NCBI GenBank assembly: GCA_017469275.1
Contig: JAFUGT010000022.1
Span: 1-54,313, forward strand
Origin: Lachnospiraceae bacterium
GTDB lineage: Bacteria > Bacillota > Clostridia > Lachnospirales > Lachnospiraceae
DNA length: 54,313 bases
Direction: 5' to 3'
The notes beneath the pieces were generated by a model, which saw only the letters and a program-made list of their open reading frames with translations, did no database searches and was not told where the DNA came from. The position numbers and the translations under genes are program-made. Positions 37,004 through 44,857 of this stretch are shown in pieces. Within the stretch, counting starts at the first letter, position 1. The number at the start of each line of letters is the position of its first letter.

Positions 37004-38779
37004 TTACTGAACATTGATTTTGATTTTTTCTATTGATTTTTTCTCAACCATCAGTTCTTTGATGAGATTGAAATCAGAGCCTGCGCTGTCTATCTTTTTC
37101 TGTATGCTCTTTCTCTTGATACGTTTCACCAGATCAGTGATTGCTCCCGACTTCTCGTCAGACATTATTTCAACACCGAAATCCTGCTGCATGATGGATG
37201 ATACCTTCTCATGCTCTTCTTTACTTTCAAAATGATTCATTATAACTGCAGGTTCGACTTTGCCTTTGGCATCATATTGTTCGTATATCAATCTGACAAC
37301 ACCGTTATACACAGTATCGGTAAAATCCTCCGGAGTTAATATCTCTTTAATGACCGGTATCAGCTCATTGTCATTGATAAGCCATGTAATAAGAACTCTC
37401 TCCGTCTTAAGCTGCTGCTTCTCCTTCTCTTCCTCCGGGGAACCTCGTCTTTCCGGTGGTCTGAAAATACTCGTATCAACTTTACCTGCCCCGGCCGCTC
37501 CGTAAGCCGTCACAGTTTCTTTAAGTGTCTTTGAATCAATATTATATTTCTCGGAAACACTCTTAATATAATTATCCCGTTCCAACGGGTCCATTATTTT
37601 GGACAGGCATTTTGCAGCCTCTTTCTGAAACTCTGTTCTTTCCTGAGGATCATTTTGATTATAATTATGCTCTAAAATATCTATTTCAAACATAATTCCG
37701 CTGACAGCCTCTTCAATGCGCTTTTCAAACGCTTCTTTGCCATCATTCTGTATCAGTTCATCAGGATCCTTATAAGGCTTTAGGGATATCACCCTTGCAG
37801 GCATATCAAATTCTCTCATTATCTGAAGCGCCCTTAATGTCGCCTTCGTTCCCGCCTCATCACTGTCATAGGCCAGATACACCCTGTCAGTATATCTTTT
37901 TATAAGATTGACCTGCCCCACTGTAAGAGCAGTCCCAAGGGATGCTACAGCATTGTCAAAGCCTGCCTGGTGCATCGAAATAACATCCATATATCCTTCA
38001 CAGAATATTATTCCTTTCCGCTTGCTCTTCTTAGCAAGATTAAGTCCATATAGATTGCGGCTCTTGTCAAACACAGGAGTATCCTGAGAGTTGATATACT
38101 TAGGAGTCCCCTCCCCCATCACTCTGCCGCCGAAACCTATGACCCGGTTATTCGGGTCTATTATGGGATACATTACTCTGTTCCAGAATCTGTCTGAGGG
38201 ACCGTATTTCTCATCTACCTTTATAAGTCCCGCTTTAATCATCTCCTCATCTTTATATCCCTTTGACTTCAAATATTTATATAAATCGTCACTAAACTTA
38301 TCTGAATAACCTAGTCCAAACTTAGTTATGGTCTCATCCGTAAGACCACGGTTCGTAAGATAGGCTAATGCCGCAGTTCCATGATCTGTTTTTAACAGAT
38401 AATGAAAATATCCTGCTGCAATCTTATTCATTTCCTTGATCTTAGTACGCTCATCCGCCCGCTTTTGTTCGTCCTTTGACATACTACGTTCAGGAAGAGC
38501 AACTCCCGCTTTCCCTGCCAATTCCTCCACAGCCTCAGGAAATGTCATGTTCTCATGCTCCATAAGAAATGTAAATACATTGCCTCCTACACCGCACCCA
38601 AAACAGTGATACATCTGTTTCTCCCTGCTAACATGGAAGGATGGGGTCTTTTCATGATGGAAAGGACAACATGCAGAATAAGAATTACCCTTATGCTTAA
38701 GGTTTACATAACTTCCAATAACATCCACTATGTCACTTCTCGAACGTACTTCTTCAATTAATTCATCAGAATAAAACAT
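37004..38779 (-). CDS. dnaG: DNA primase
   Basis: DnaG makes RNA primers for replication. The N-terminal CHC2 zinc finger (CCPFHHEKTPSFHV...CFGCG, about residues 37-66) and the TOPRIM core (IFCEGYMDVISMHQAG, then YDSDEAGTKA) are intact. A C-terminal DnaB-binding region follows, giving the usual length of about 590. The start is ATG 38779; the GTG at 38788 overlaps the GGCGGG ribosome site. It sits between dgt and rpoD. Confidence 0.97.
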   Translation of the reverse strand: MFYSDELIEEVRSRSDIVDVIGSYVNLKHKGNSYSACCPFHHEKTPSFHVSREKQMYHCFGCGVGGNVFTFLMEHENMTFPEAVEELAGKAGVALPERSMSKDEQKRADERTKIKEMNKIAAGYFHYLLKTDHGTAALAYLTNRGLTDETITKFGLGYSDKFSDDLYKYLKSKGYKDEEMIKAGLIKVDEKYGPSDRFWNRVMYPIIDPNNRVIGFGGRVMGEGTPKYINSQDTPVFDKSRNLYGLNLAKKSKRKGIIFCEGYMDVISMHQAGFDNAVASLGTALTVGQVNLIKRYTDRVYLAYDSDEAGTKATLRALQIMREFDMPARVISLKPYKDPDELIQNDGKEAFEKRIEEAVSGIMFEIDILEHNYNQNDPQERTEFQKEAAKCLSKIMDPLERDNYIKSVSEKYNIDSKTLKETVTAYGAAGAGKVDTSIFRPPERRGSPEEEKEKQQLKTERVLITWLINDNELIPVIKEILTPEDFTDTVYNGVVRLIYEQYDAKGKVEPAVIMNHFESKEEHEKVSSIMQQDFGVEIMSDEKSGAITDLVKRIKRKSIQKKIDSAGSDFNLIKELMVEKKSIEKIKINVQ

Positions 38780-38803
38780 TATTGTCACCCGCCTGCAGTT
38801 ATA

Positions 38804-39808
38804 CTACCATTTCCAGCCCGTAGGTTCGAAGGCTTCCTGGAATTTCAGTACCGCATAATTATCCGTCATTCCCGCAATGTAATCACACACTACAATCTCA
38901 CGTTCCTCACCGTTATCTATCATCTGTATAAATTCCTCGGTCATGGCTTCCGGACGTGACATATAGTAACTGAATAGTTCCTGTAGCATTCTTTTGGCTT
39001 TACCTTCCTCGCCCTTTGCCACAGGATTGGTGTATACCGTATCAAACAAAAAACTTCTAAGTTCCGTCATTGCCTGACGAATCTCCGGAGAACAAATGAT
39101 ATTACCAGTTCCTTCACTGTTCATTATCACATCATGAATTATTGTATTAAGACGGTCTCTCGTCCGGCTTCCCAATATATCCGTACATTTTTTCGGCAAT
39201 TCTTCCTCTTTCAAAATCCCGCCTCTTATAGCATCATCAATATCGTGATTGATATATGCTATCTTGTCAGAAATCTGTACGATCTTCCCCTCTAACGTGG
39301 CAGGATTACCTGTGGTTTTGTGATTGACAATTCCATCCCTTACTTCAACCGTAAGATTCAATCCCTTGCCCTTTTTCTCTAAATGTTCAACTACACGTAT
39401 GCTCTGTTCATTATGTTTGAAGCCTCTTGAACACACCTCGTTGAGGGCTCGCTCTCCCGCATGTCCGAAGGGAGTATGTCCAAGATCATGTCCAAGAGCA
39501 ATCGCTTCCGTCAGTTCTTCATTTAATCTCAAGGCTCTCGCAATAGTTCTGGCTGTCTGGGATACCTCTAATGTATGCGTCATTCGCGTCCTGTAATGAT
39601 CGCCTTCCGGAGAAAGAAAAACCTGCGTCTTTTCCTTCAATCGTCTGAATGCCTTGCAGTGAATAATCCTGTCCCGATCTCTCTGATATATAGTTCTGAC
39701 ATCGCACATAGGCTCCGGTATATCTCGTCCCTTCGACTGGTCGGAAAAAGCTGCATATTCGCAAAGATATTCGTGTTCCCATGCTTCAAGTTTTTCTCTG
39801 ACGTTCAT
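38804..39808 (-). CDS. dgt: Deoxyguanosinetriphosphate triphosphohydrolase-like protein
   Basis: An HD-domain phosphohydrolase of the Dgt family that cleaves dNTPs to deoxynucleoside and triphosphate. Metal ligands lie in TRMTHTLEV and GHDLGHTPFGHAGE, and NHDIDD completes the site. At about 335 residues it is the short Firmicute form. AAGGGG fits ATG 39808 better than ATG 39817. It heads the dgt-dnaG-rpoD operon. AT-rich 16-bp tandem repeats with TATAAT words lie upstream. Confidence 0.93.
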   Translation of the reverse strand: MNVREKLEAWEHEYLCEYAAFSDQSKGRDIPEPMCDVRTIYQRDRDRIIHCKAFRRLKEKTQVFLSPEGDHYRTRMTHTLEVSQTARTIARALRLNEELTEAIALGHDLGHTPFGHAGERALNEVCSRGFKHNEQSIRVVEHLEKKGKGLNLTVEVRDGIVNHKTTGNPATLEGKIVQISDKIAYINHDIDDAIRGGILKEEELPKKCTDILGSRTRDRLNTIIHDVIMNSEGTGNIICSPEIRQAMTELRSFLFDTVYTNPVAKGEEGKAKRMLQELFSYYMSRPEAMTEEFIQMIDNGEEREIVVCDYIAGMTDNYAVLKFQEAFEPTGWKW

Positions 39809-39862
39809 ATATTGCATCCCCTTATTGTAGTAAAAAATATATGTATAAACAACGTATTATTG

Positions 39863-39904
39863 TAATTTACTCTTATTATAATTTGCTATTATTATAATTT
39901 ACTC
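39863..39904. repeat. 16-bp AT-rich tandem repeat upstream of dgt
   Basis: Three units begin TAATTTACTC, TAATTTGCTA and TAATTTACTC at a 16-bp period. On the minus strand they place two TATAAT words upstream of dgt, so they may hold its promoter, but no good -35 was found. Confidence 0.5.
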
Positions 39905-40054
39905 AAAACGACAATTAATGGACGGAAATACCCGCCTATTAATTAATATACGACACAAATCTGAAAATCCCTTTTTTATTTTATAAAAGGAGTTGAATGG
40001 CTTGAATAAGTTGAATGCAAGTTGAATCCATAGCATCACCTATGCGGATGACAG

Positions 40055-40151
40055 GGTGCTGTGTGCCAGTGGCACACGCCTAGCACCGACCGAGCAGCAT
40101 TCCTCATGCTGCGAGAACGAACCTCAGGTTCGGGGCACGCATCTGCGTGCC
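40055..40151. repeat. Array of four GC-rich perfect hairpins next to the tRNA-Leu remnant
   Basis: Hairpins in a row: 40055-40087 (GTGTGCC/GGCACAC inside GGTGCT/AGCACC), 40094-40112 (GCAGCAT/ATGCTGC), 40118-40132 (CGAACC/GGTTCG) and 40134-40151 (GGCACGCA/TGCGTGCC). Loops are 2-5 nt. No gene is present. The stretch is more GC-rich than its surroundings. Confidence 0.75.
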
Positions 40152-40153
40152 AT

Positions 40154-40193
40154 GAAAGAAAAAAGCAGAGCTTTCGCTTCTGCTTTTTCTTTC
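40154..40193 (-). terminator. Terminator of the original tRNA-Leu gene
   Basis: GAAAGAAAAAGCAGA pairs with TCTGCTTTTTTCTTTC on the minus strand, T-rich at its end, directly after the tRNA 3' end. Confidence 0.7.
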
Positions 40194-40199
40194 ATTACA

Positions 40200-40249
40200 T
40201 GCGGATGACAGGAATCGAACCTGCACACCGAAGTACTAGATCCTAAGTC
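40200..40249 (-). tRNA. 3' half of tRNA-Leu(UAG), left attachment site of the element
   Basis: On the minus strand the sequence runs CTTAGGA (anticodon loop, anticodon TAG), TCTAG (3' anticodon stem), a long class II variable arm with TTCG, the T-arm GCAGG-TTCGATT-CCTGT, then CATCCGC and discriminator A. The partner 5' half is missing: upstream sequence is AT-rich and does not pair with TCTAG or CATCCGC. This fits integration in the anticodon loop, with the intact tRNA rebuilt at the far end of the element, outside the window. Confidence 0.85.
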
Positions 40250-40411
40250 GTTATAGCCTTTTATCATTACACTATATTACAAATCATTCCAAACAAACAA
40301 GCTACACTCTAAACCATTGATTTTACTGGATTTGTAGCAATATTTACTAAGAAAAATCATTCTACCTCTTATAACAAAAGTTCTATAGCTTTTGCAATTT
40401 TTTTGCAAAAA

Positions 40412-40433
40412 TGCTGGATGTTTGCTGGATGTT
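40412..40433. repeat. Tandem TGCTGGATGTT repeat at the end of the integrase gene
   Basis: Two head-to-tail copies of TGCTGGATGTT lie between the attachment site and the integrase stop codon. They are candidate arm-type integrase binding sites. Confidence 0.45.
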
Positions 40434-41565
40434 ACCCGACCTTTTCACTGAACTTATTAACCATGTCATTCTTTCTATCGTCGATGTAATGAGCATAAAT
40501 TAATGTTGTAGAGATATCTGAGTGACCTAACCATTCTTTAATATCATAAAGTGAAAATCCCAAAGACAACAATATCGTAGCTGAACTATGACGTAAATCA
40601 TGAAATCTTATTGTCTTAATCTTATCATCATTTGCCTTCAGCAACTTAGTAAACTGATTTGTCAAAAAGTTCAACTTCATTACTTCACCGTTGTCATATG
40701 TACATACATAGCCACTATCAATATAAGTATTACCGTAAAACATTTTATTTTCCAACTGTTTTTTCTTAATCGCCTTTAAATATGCCTTTATTTCATCATT
40801 AATAGGCATATATCTTTTTGATGTCTCACTTTTTGTATCATCAACACCTTTGTTACCTTCATCTGTATCAATGATAGTATGTCCCACAAATATTCTATTC
40901 AAATTAAAATCTATAGCATCCCATTTAAGTCCTAGCACTTCGCTTCTTCTAAAGCCATAAAAAATCGTCAACATCACCGGAACCTCTATAGGCGTTCCTT
41001 TAATAATACTTTTAAGAGTCTTTATTTCTTCAGCAGTATAATATTGACCTTTGAACTTTGCTTTCTTGGGAAACTTAATGCCTGCCGCCGGATTATACTT
41101 TATAAGTCCATCCTCAACAGCCTCACCTAATGCTTTGTGAATATTTGCATGATGTTTTTTTACTGAACATACAGATAATGTTTTAAGCATTTCTTTATAA
41201 TATTTCTTGATATCTCTTTGTGTTAATTCTTTTAATAGTTTATTATGACTTTTAAAATACGGTAATATATGCGCATTAAAAGTATATCTGTAATTCTTGT
41301 ATGTGTTCTCTCTGACCTCACTTTTGAGACCGTCAAACCATTCCTGAAGATAATCAACGACATATATTTCATTTAACAATGTTTGTGTATCCCCATTCTG
41401 AATCAAGAACTCATCAAGCATTTTTTGAGCCTGTTTCTTATTGCCCCTACTACTCAATCCTGTAGATTTTGACTTTTGTTTTCGCTTATTGTTTTCGTCA
41501 TAATAACTTATTGCCATGTGCCATTTACCATTTTTTTCGTATAAGCACCCTGTGACATTCCTCAT
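40432..41565 (-). CDS. int: Tyrosine integrase of the element (Tn916 Int-like)
   Basis: The integrase inserts and excises the element at the tRNA-Leu site. The 377-residue product has an N-terminal arm-binding domain (GCLYEKNGKWHMAISYYD), a SAM-like core-binding domain (about 65-165) and the catalytic domain. Catalytic residues are visible: Arg in FYGFRRSEVLGL (about 205), HDLRHSSA (about 322-329), LGHSD and the nucleophilic Tyr in IYAHYID (about 357). It lies about 180 bp from the tRNA remnant with the excisionase upstream, the usual order at an element end. Confidence 0.95.
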   Translation of the reverse strand: MRNVTGCLYEKNGKWHMAISYYDENNKRKQKSKSTGLSSRGNKKQAQKMLDEFLIQNGDTQTLLNEIYVVDYLQEWFDGLKSEVRENTYKNYRYTFNAHILPYFKSHNKLLKELTQRDIKKYYKEMLKTLSVCSVKKHHANIHKALGEAVEDGLIKYNPAAGIKFPKKAKFKGQYYTAEEIKTLKSIIKGTPIEVPVMLTIFYGFRRSEVLGLKWDAIDFNLNRIFVGHTIIDTDEGNKGVDDTKSETSKRYMPINDEIKAYLKAIKKKQLENKMFYGNTYIDSGYVCTYDNGEVMKLNFLTNQFTKLLKANDDKIKTIRFHDLRHSSATILLSLGFSLYDIKEWLGHSDISTTLIYAHYIDDRKNDMVNKFSEKVG

Positions 41566-41581
41566 ATATAAACCTCCTTCT

Positions 41582-41618
41582 ATAGTGTCACAGCCGACTT
41601 AATGGTAAGTGACACTAT
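41582..41618. promoter_or_regulatory. Inverted repeat between excisionase and integrase genes
   Basis: ATAGTGTCAC (41582-41591) and GTGACACTAT (41609-41618) are perfect inverted copies 17 bp apart. The repeat could be a hairpin controlling int or a binding site. There is no T run, so it is not a standard terminator. Confidence 0.5.
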
Positions 41619-41628
41619 TATATCATCA

Positions 41629-41817
41629 TTAATCTTTATTGTCTAACAGATAATCGATCAAACTCTTCTTCGGAATCAAATATCTATTTCCTCTTTTTTC
41701 ATGAATTGATTTAATTTGACCGGATCGCAATAATTTATAAATCGTCGTTTTACTTTTATAATGTAAAATTTCCATAAGATCTTCGATAGTTAATACGTCA
41801 GGATAATTTTTAAACAT
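41629..41817 (-). CDS. xis: Excisionase/helix-turn-helix DNA-binding protein
   Basis: A 62-residue basic protein with a MerR-type winged helix: LTIEDLMEILHYKSKTTIYKLLRSGQIKS matches the excisionase family (residues about 9-40). It should bend DNA near the attachment site and bias the integrase toward excision. The start is ATG 41817 with AAGGAG 10 bp upstream; the GTG at 41826 is too close to that site. It lies 63 bp before int. Confidence 0.85.
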   Translation of the reverse strand: MFKNYPDVLTIEDLMEILHYKSKTTIYKLLRSGQIKSIHEKRGNRYLIPKKSLIDYLLDNKD

Positions 41818-41913
41818 ATATAACACTCTCCTTTATCTTTTCCTTATAAATGTGGATTTTAGTAATTCATAGAAATAATATTTCCCTTTATTTTACTTTG
41901 CATTTTTATGCAT

Positions 41914-42423
41914 TCAATTAAGATTATCGTTTATTATTTTATGATATAATCGCATTCCATCATATGGCAGAATAATATTGGAATATAGTATGCTATGAGA
42001 TAATGCATATCTGTTAATGTAGTAATCCAGCAATGCCATAGCCGAAACCTTACTACTGCCTGATACAATTAACTCTGCCCCATAACGATCGGAATATCGT
42101 TCCATATCTGCTACATACCTCTCAATAGTTCTCACAGAAATGCCAAAAACTGTTTTTAACTCTTTAATTATATGTAAATCTATAATCATATTAGTAATCG
42201 TCACATTTTTACATATAATCACACTTTTTAAATCAATGATATCCTCAACAGGTATATTTAGTAAATATGCTACCTTGGTTGCTGTTGCAACAGAGCAATT
42301 GCACCCATTAGCAATATTATATAGAGTTCTTTGTGATATACTGATACCTTTAAGTTCTATCTCACACAAACGATTATATCCGTAATCTTTACATATCTTA
42401 CATACTTCCGAATTCATTCTCAT
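41914..42423 (-). CDS. Putative Cro/CI-type regulator of the element
   Basis: A 169-residue protein. Residues about 25-60 (GISISQRTLYNIANGCNCSVATATKVAYLL) form a helix-turn-helix of the XRE/Cro type. The C-terminal half (about 80-165) holds a second possible helix-turn-helix, ELKTVFGISVRTIERYVAD. It is not assigned to a known family. The ATG follows AAAGG. Four operator-like palindromes lie in its own upstream region, so it probably represses itself and neighbouring genes. Confidence 0.7.
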   Translation of the reverse strand: MRMNSEVCKICKDYGYNRLCEIELKGISISQRTLYNIANGCNCSVATATKVAYLLNIPVEDIIDLKSVIICKNVTITNMIIDLHIIKELKTVFGISVRTIERYVADMERYSDRYGAELIVSGSSKVSAMALLDYYINRYALSHSILYSNIILPYDGMRLYHKIINDNLN

Positions 42424-42445
42424 TTGTTTTTCCTTTCATAATTCG

Positions 42446-42583
42446 TCCGCCATATCGGTAGGAGAGCATGCTCCATAATGGAGATTAGTATCATAATTAT
42501 TGTTAACTTCTCTCCATCATGGAGTATCACCCTACCAATTAGCATGGAATTTACAAATGTAAACATTCTCCAATATGGCGGAG
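42446..42583. promoter_or_regulatory. Four operator-like palindromes upstream of the Cro/CI-type gene
   Basis: Sites are TCCGCCATATCGG (42446-42458), CTCCATAATGGAG (42471-42483), CTCCATCATGGAG (42512-42524) and CTCCAATATGGCGGAG (42568-42583). The first and last share TCCGCCATAT(C/T)GG when one is inverted. The spacing is irregular (about 25, 41 and 58 bp). Confidence 0.65.
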
Positions 42584-42605
42584 TTATTAATATTATTCCA
42601 TGTTA

Positions 42606-43031
42606 TCAGTTAATATCGCGCCACTTATTGCTAAATTGGTATATATTATAAGTCTTCCTATGTCGATTATTATATTGGCAAACCACGAACCCCTTATCTA
42701 TTAATTCGCGCCAATGTCTCGCTATATGCGTGGAATCAATACCATAATCGGCAAGCTGAGAAGCCGATAGTATGAACATTCCGCGCTTCCAGAACATGTC
42801 ATAATCAATATCATTCAATTTGCAATATTTACGCAACGTATTGTAATTCTTAGTTGTAGAATGATGTACAATAGAAGTTATCAATAACAATCTTGCATTG
42901 TGACTTAGCCTTTTGAATGCCTCGGATTGGAGCATTCCCGCATATATGCATCCAAATCTCTTATCTTTTTCGTTCTTCGACGTATAATATGACAAATTAA
43001 AATCTGACATGTTGTAATTCCTCTTACTCAT
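42606..43031 (-). CDS. Winged-helix DNA-binding protein, possibly replication-linked
   Basis: A 141-residue basic protein whose middle (LSHNARLLLITSIVHHSTTKN, then LRKYCK) and end (THIARHWRELIDKGFVVCQYN) resemble the winged-helix of plasmid and phage replication initiators or organisers. The match is by pattern only; it could also be a regulator. AAAAAGGAG precedes the ATG. A nine-codon leader frame lies just upstream. No origin repeats were recognised nearby. Confidence 0.55.
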   Translation of the reverse strand: MSKRNYNMSDFNLSYYTSKNEKDKRFGCIYAGMLQSEAFKRLSHNARLLLITSIVHHSTTKNYNTLRKYCKLNDIDYDMFWKRGMFILSASQLADYGIDSTHIARHWRELIDKGFVVCQYNNRHRKTYNIYQFSNKWRDIN

Positions 43032-43045
43032 ATTCTTCTCCTTTT

Positions 43046-43075
43046 TTAATATAAAACGTGCATCCGGTCCTGCAT
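43046..43075 (-). CDS. Possible nine-codon leader peptide
   Basis: The frame reads MQDRMHVLY then stop, with AAGGAG 6 bp before its ATG. It ends 15 bp before the start of the winged-helix gene. The strong ribosome site is the only support. Confidence 0.3.
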   Translation of the reverse strand: MQDRMHVLY

Positions 43076-43201
43076 TCTCTTCTCCTTCCTAGCCGCCGTA
43101 AGCTTTTTACCACACATTACTAAAATGGTATATTGAGACTCAGATGTTTTTCATTTACACGTAATTTACATATATATTTTTTTCAGATTGAAAAATAACT
43201 A

Positions 43202-43250
43202 AAAAAGCGGAATTAAATTCCGTTTTTTTTGGGGGAATTTAATTCCGCTT
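43202..43250 (-). terminator. Terminator after the small secreted protein, made of two palindromes
   Basis: AAAGCGGAATTAAATTCC (43204-43221) and GGAATTTAATTCCGCTTT (43233-43250) are perfect inverted copies, followed on the minus strand by TTTTTT. Each arm is itself a GGAATT-AATTCC palindrome, unlike an ordinary terminator. Confidence 0.65.
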
Positions 43251-43286
43251 TATAATATTTTTTATCTTAACTAATCCTCTTCTGAA

Positions 43287-43694
43287 TTATATAAGAAGAT
43301 TAATTGATTTTTCTTTCTGGGCAAAAGAGGCTGTAATTGTCACATTCTTAGCCGGCATAGCAAAAGCAAACCTGTTATCAGATGTGTCCTTCTGTGCCAG
43401 AACTTTTCCCGTATCGGTATTAGTAACCTTTAACTGACTTACTTTGTAATCCTCGTCAGGCACAAGTGTTATCTTTACCGATTCTCCTTTTTCAAATTCC
43501 CTAGTTTCCAGTCCATCATACTCAGTAAACTTTATGACACCATGTTCCACTGAATTTATAGTAGCAATATAATTACTTACTACTTCTTCCGTGGGAGTAT
43601 CCACATTTGCCGCAAGCACTGTTGCTGCATTACTCGGAATACACATCATGACAGCCATTATTACCGCTATGATTCTTTTCAATGCTCTTTTCAT
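43287..43694 (-). CDS. Small secreted protein with one InlB-type repeat
   Basis: A 135-residue protein with a clear signal peptide (MKRALKRIIAVIMAVMM..., cleavage near ANA/ANV). A single beta-rich repeat follows, of the divergent InlB B-repeat kind (GVIKFTEYDG... ending FAMPAKNVTITASF). Such repeats usually belong to large surface proteins, so this may be a cut-down relic: the end KEKSINLLI lacks an anchor. GGAATTAATTCC lies exactly between the AAGGGG ribosome site and the ATG, which could fold or bind a protein to control translation. Confidence 0.7.
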   Translation of the reverse strand: MKRALKRIIAVIMAVMMCIPSNAATVLAANVDTPTEEVVSNYIATINSVEHGVIKFTEYDGLETREFEKGESVKITLVPDEDYKVSQLKVTNTDTGKVLAQKDTSDNRFAFAMPAKNVTITASFAQKEKSINLLI

Positions 43695-43706
43695 GGAATT
43701 AATTCC
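43695..43706. promoter_or_regulatory. GGAATTAATTCC palindrome overlapping a ribosome site
   Basis: A perfect 12-bp palindrome between the ribosome site and the ATG of the small secreted protein. It is related to palindromes at 43207, 43233 and 43801. Confidence 0.45.
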
Positions 43707-43800
43707 CCTTTCTTATTATTTTTTCTGTGTCCTTACTTTCGGTTTGCAGAACCACATATCTTAAATATGGTAGAAAAGGGTAAAGATGTCTGACTATAAA

Positions 43801-43862
43801 CGGAATTTAATTCCGCAAAAAAAAGAACATCATATCACAATTGATATGACATTCTTTTTTTT
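43801..43862 (-). terminator. Terminator after the 311-residue gene, next to a CGGAATTTAATTCCG palindrome
   Basis: On the minus strand AAAAGAATGTCATATCA pairs with TGATATGATGTTCTTTT, with T run (43816-43862). The palindrome CGGAATTTAATTCCG (43801-43815) adjoins it and lies upstream of the small secreted protein gene. Confidence 0.7.
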
Positions 43863-43866
43863 GTTA

Positions 43867-44802
43867 TTAATTTTCAACAGGATAAAGAGGATAAGGCTCC
43901 TGCTGCCATGCTTTATAAGTATTTTGCTTATTGTATTTCTCGTTTATCGGAAGTAGATAATCGTAGTAAGGCATGTCAGTCTTATTCTCACCATCAAATG
44001 AGCCAGTACCACCAATTAAAGAGTTCTTTATAGTCTTTCCCGCTTTATCTTGTGTATCTATTAATGCACCTGATACATGCATTACATCTGCCGGGGGTTG
44101 TACTGTACACCCTCCAAACTGTTTATATCTTACACAATATCCATATATGGAATTATATTCAGGTAGATATTTCCCGTTTTTTGCCGTTTCACTGACATAT
44201 GGCCTATACCCATAATAATATCTCACGATAGAGTTTTGCAGTATAGTACCATTCTGGCAACCAAAGTAGTTAAATGTATCGATTTGCCATGCTTCTATCG
44301 GTCCCCATGAACTATGTTTCCCTCTAAAAGCTACCTCATCTTTTGTATAATCATCAAGATATTCTTCACCCTTAGTATCTCGGAATAACTTAATGGCCTT
44401 ATTAATACATGCCGGACACGATCTTGTCTGAGTACCTATTACTTTACCGTCATACATAAGAGTTACTTTATAACTGCCATCGTAGTCATGAGGTACTTTC
44501 TCTTCGTGAATCTCAAACTTATAATCATGTGATTTAGCCACATAGCGGTACACATCAGCCATTGCCGTTTTGTAATTTGGTATTGAATATATCAATCCAT
44601 CGTACCCTGCAAAGTCATGATCAAGCCAGTTCCATAATTCACCTAAAGTCTTACCATCATCAAAGATATATTTTACTTTTGTATAATCTATCTCTCTTAC
44701 TATTTTGCCGTTTTCATCAGTTAGATTTTTGAGATATACTACAAAAAGTTTGTTATCTCCCCAAGCATCTAACTCTGTACATGTATGAACATCAAACACC
44801 AT
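43867..44802 (-). CDS. Unknown protein, probably the C-terminal part of a broken secreted protein
   Basis: I do not recognise this 311-residue product. It is rich in Tyr, Trp and Asp and has a CPAC motif (RSCPACINKAIKLF). The first ATG (44802) has no good ribosome site and no signal peptide. The same frame stays open upstream across the 3' end of the next gene and reads KKKYKCNHTLAAGETSEII directly into the ATG. A one-base change in the A-run at about 44865-44870 would join it to the secreted FN3-type protein. It is either a frameshifted pseudogene pair or a slippage-controlled fusion. Confidence 0.5.
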   Translation of the reverse strand: MVFDVHTCTELDAWGDNKLFVVYLKNLTDENGKIVREIDYTKVKYIFDDGKTLGELWNWLDHDFAGYDGLIYSIPNYKTAMADVYRYVAKSHDYKFEIHEEKVPHDYDGSYKVTLMYDGKVIGTQTRSCPACINKAIKLFRDTKGEEYLDDYTKDEVAFRGKHSSWGPIEAWQIDTFNYFGCQNGTILQNSIVRYYYGYRPYVSETAKNGKYLPEYNSIYGYCVRYKQFGGCTVQPPADVMHVSGALIDTQDKAGKTIKNSLIGGTGSFDGENKTDMPYYDYLLPINEKYNKQNTYKAWQQEPYPLYPVEN

Positions 44803-44857
44803 ATCCCCAACGGCTATGATTTCTGACGTTTCTCCCGCAGCAAGTGTATGATTACAT

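Noticed and set aside
40250-40431. The 5' half of the tRNA-Leu gene
   Set aside because: The sequence is AT-rich and cannot pair with the acceptor or anticodon 3' strands.
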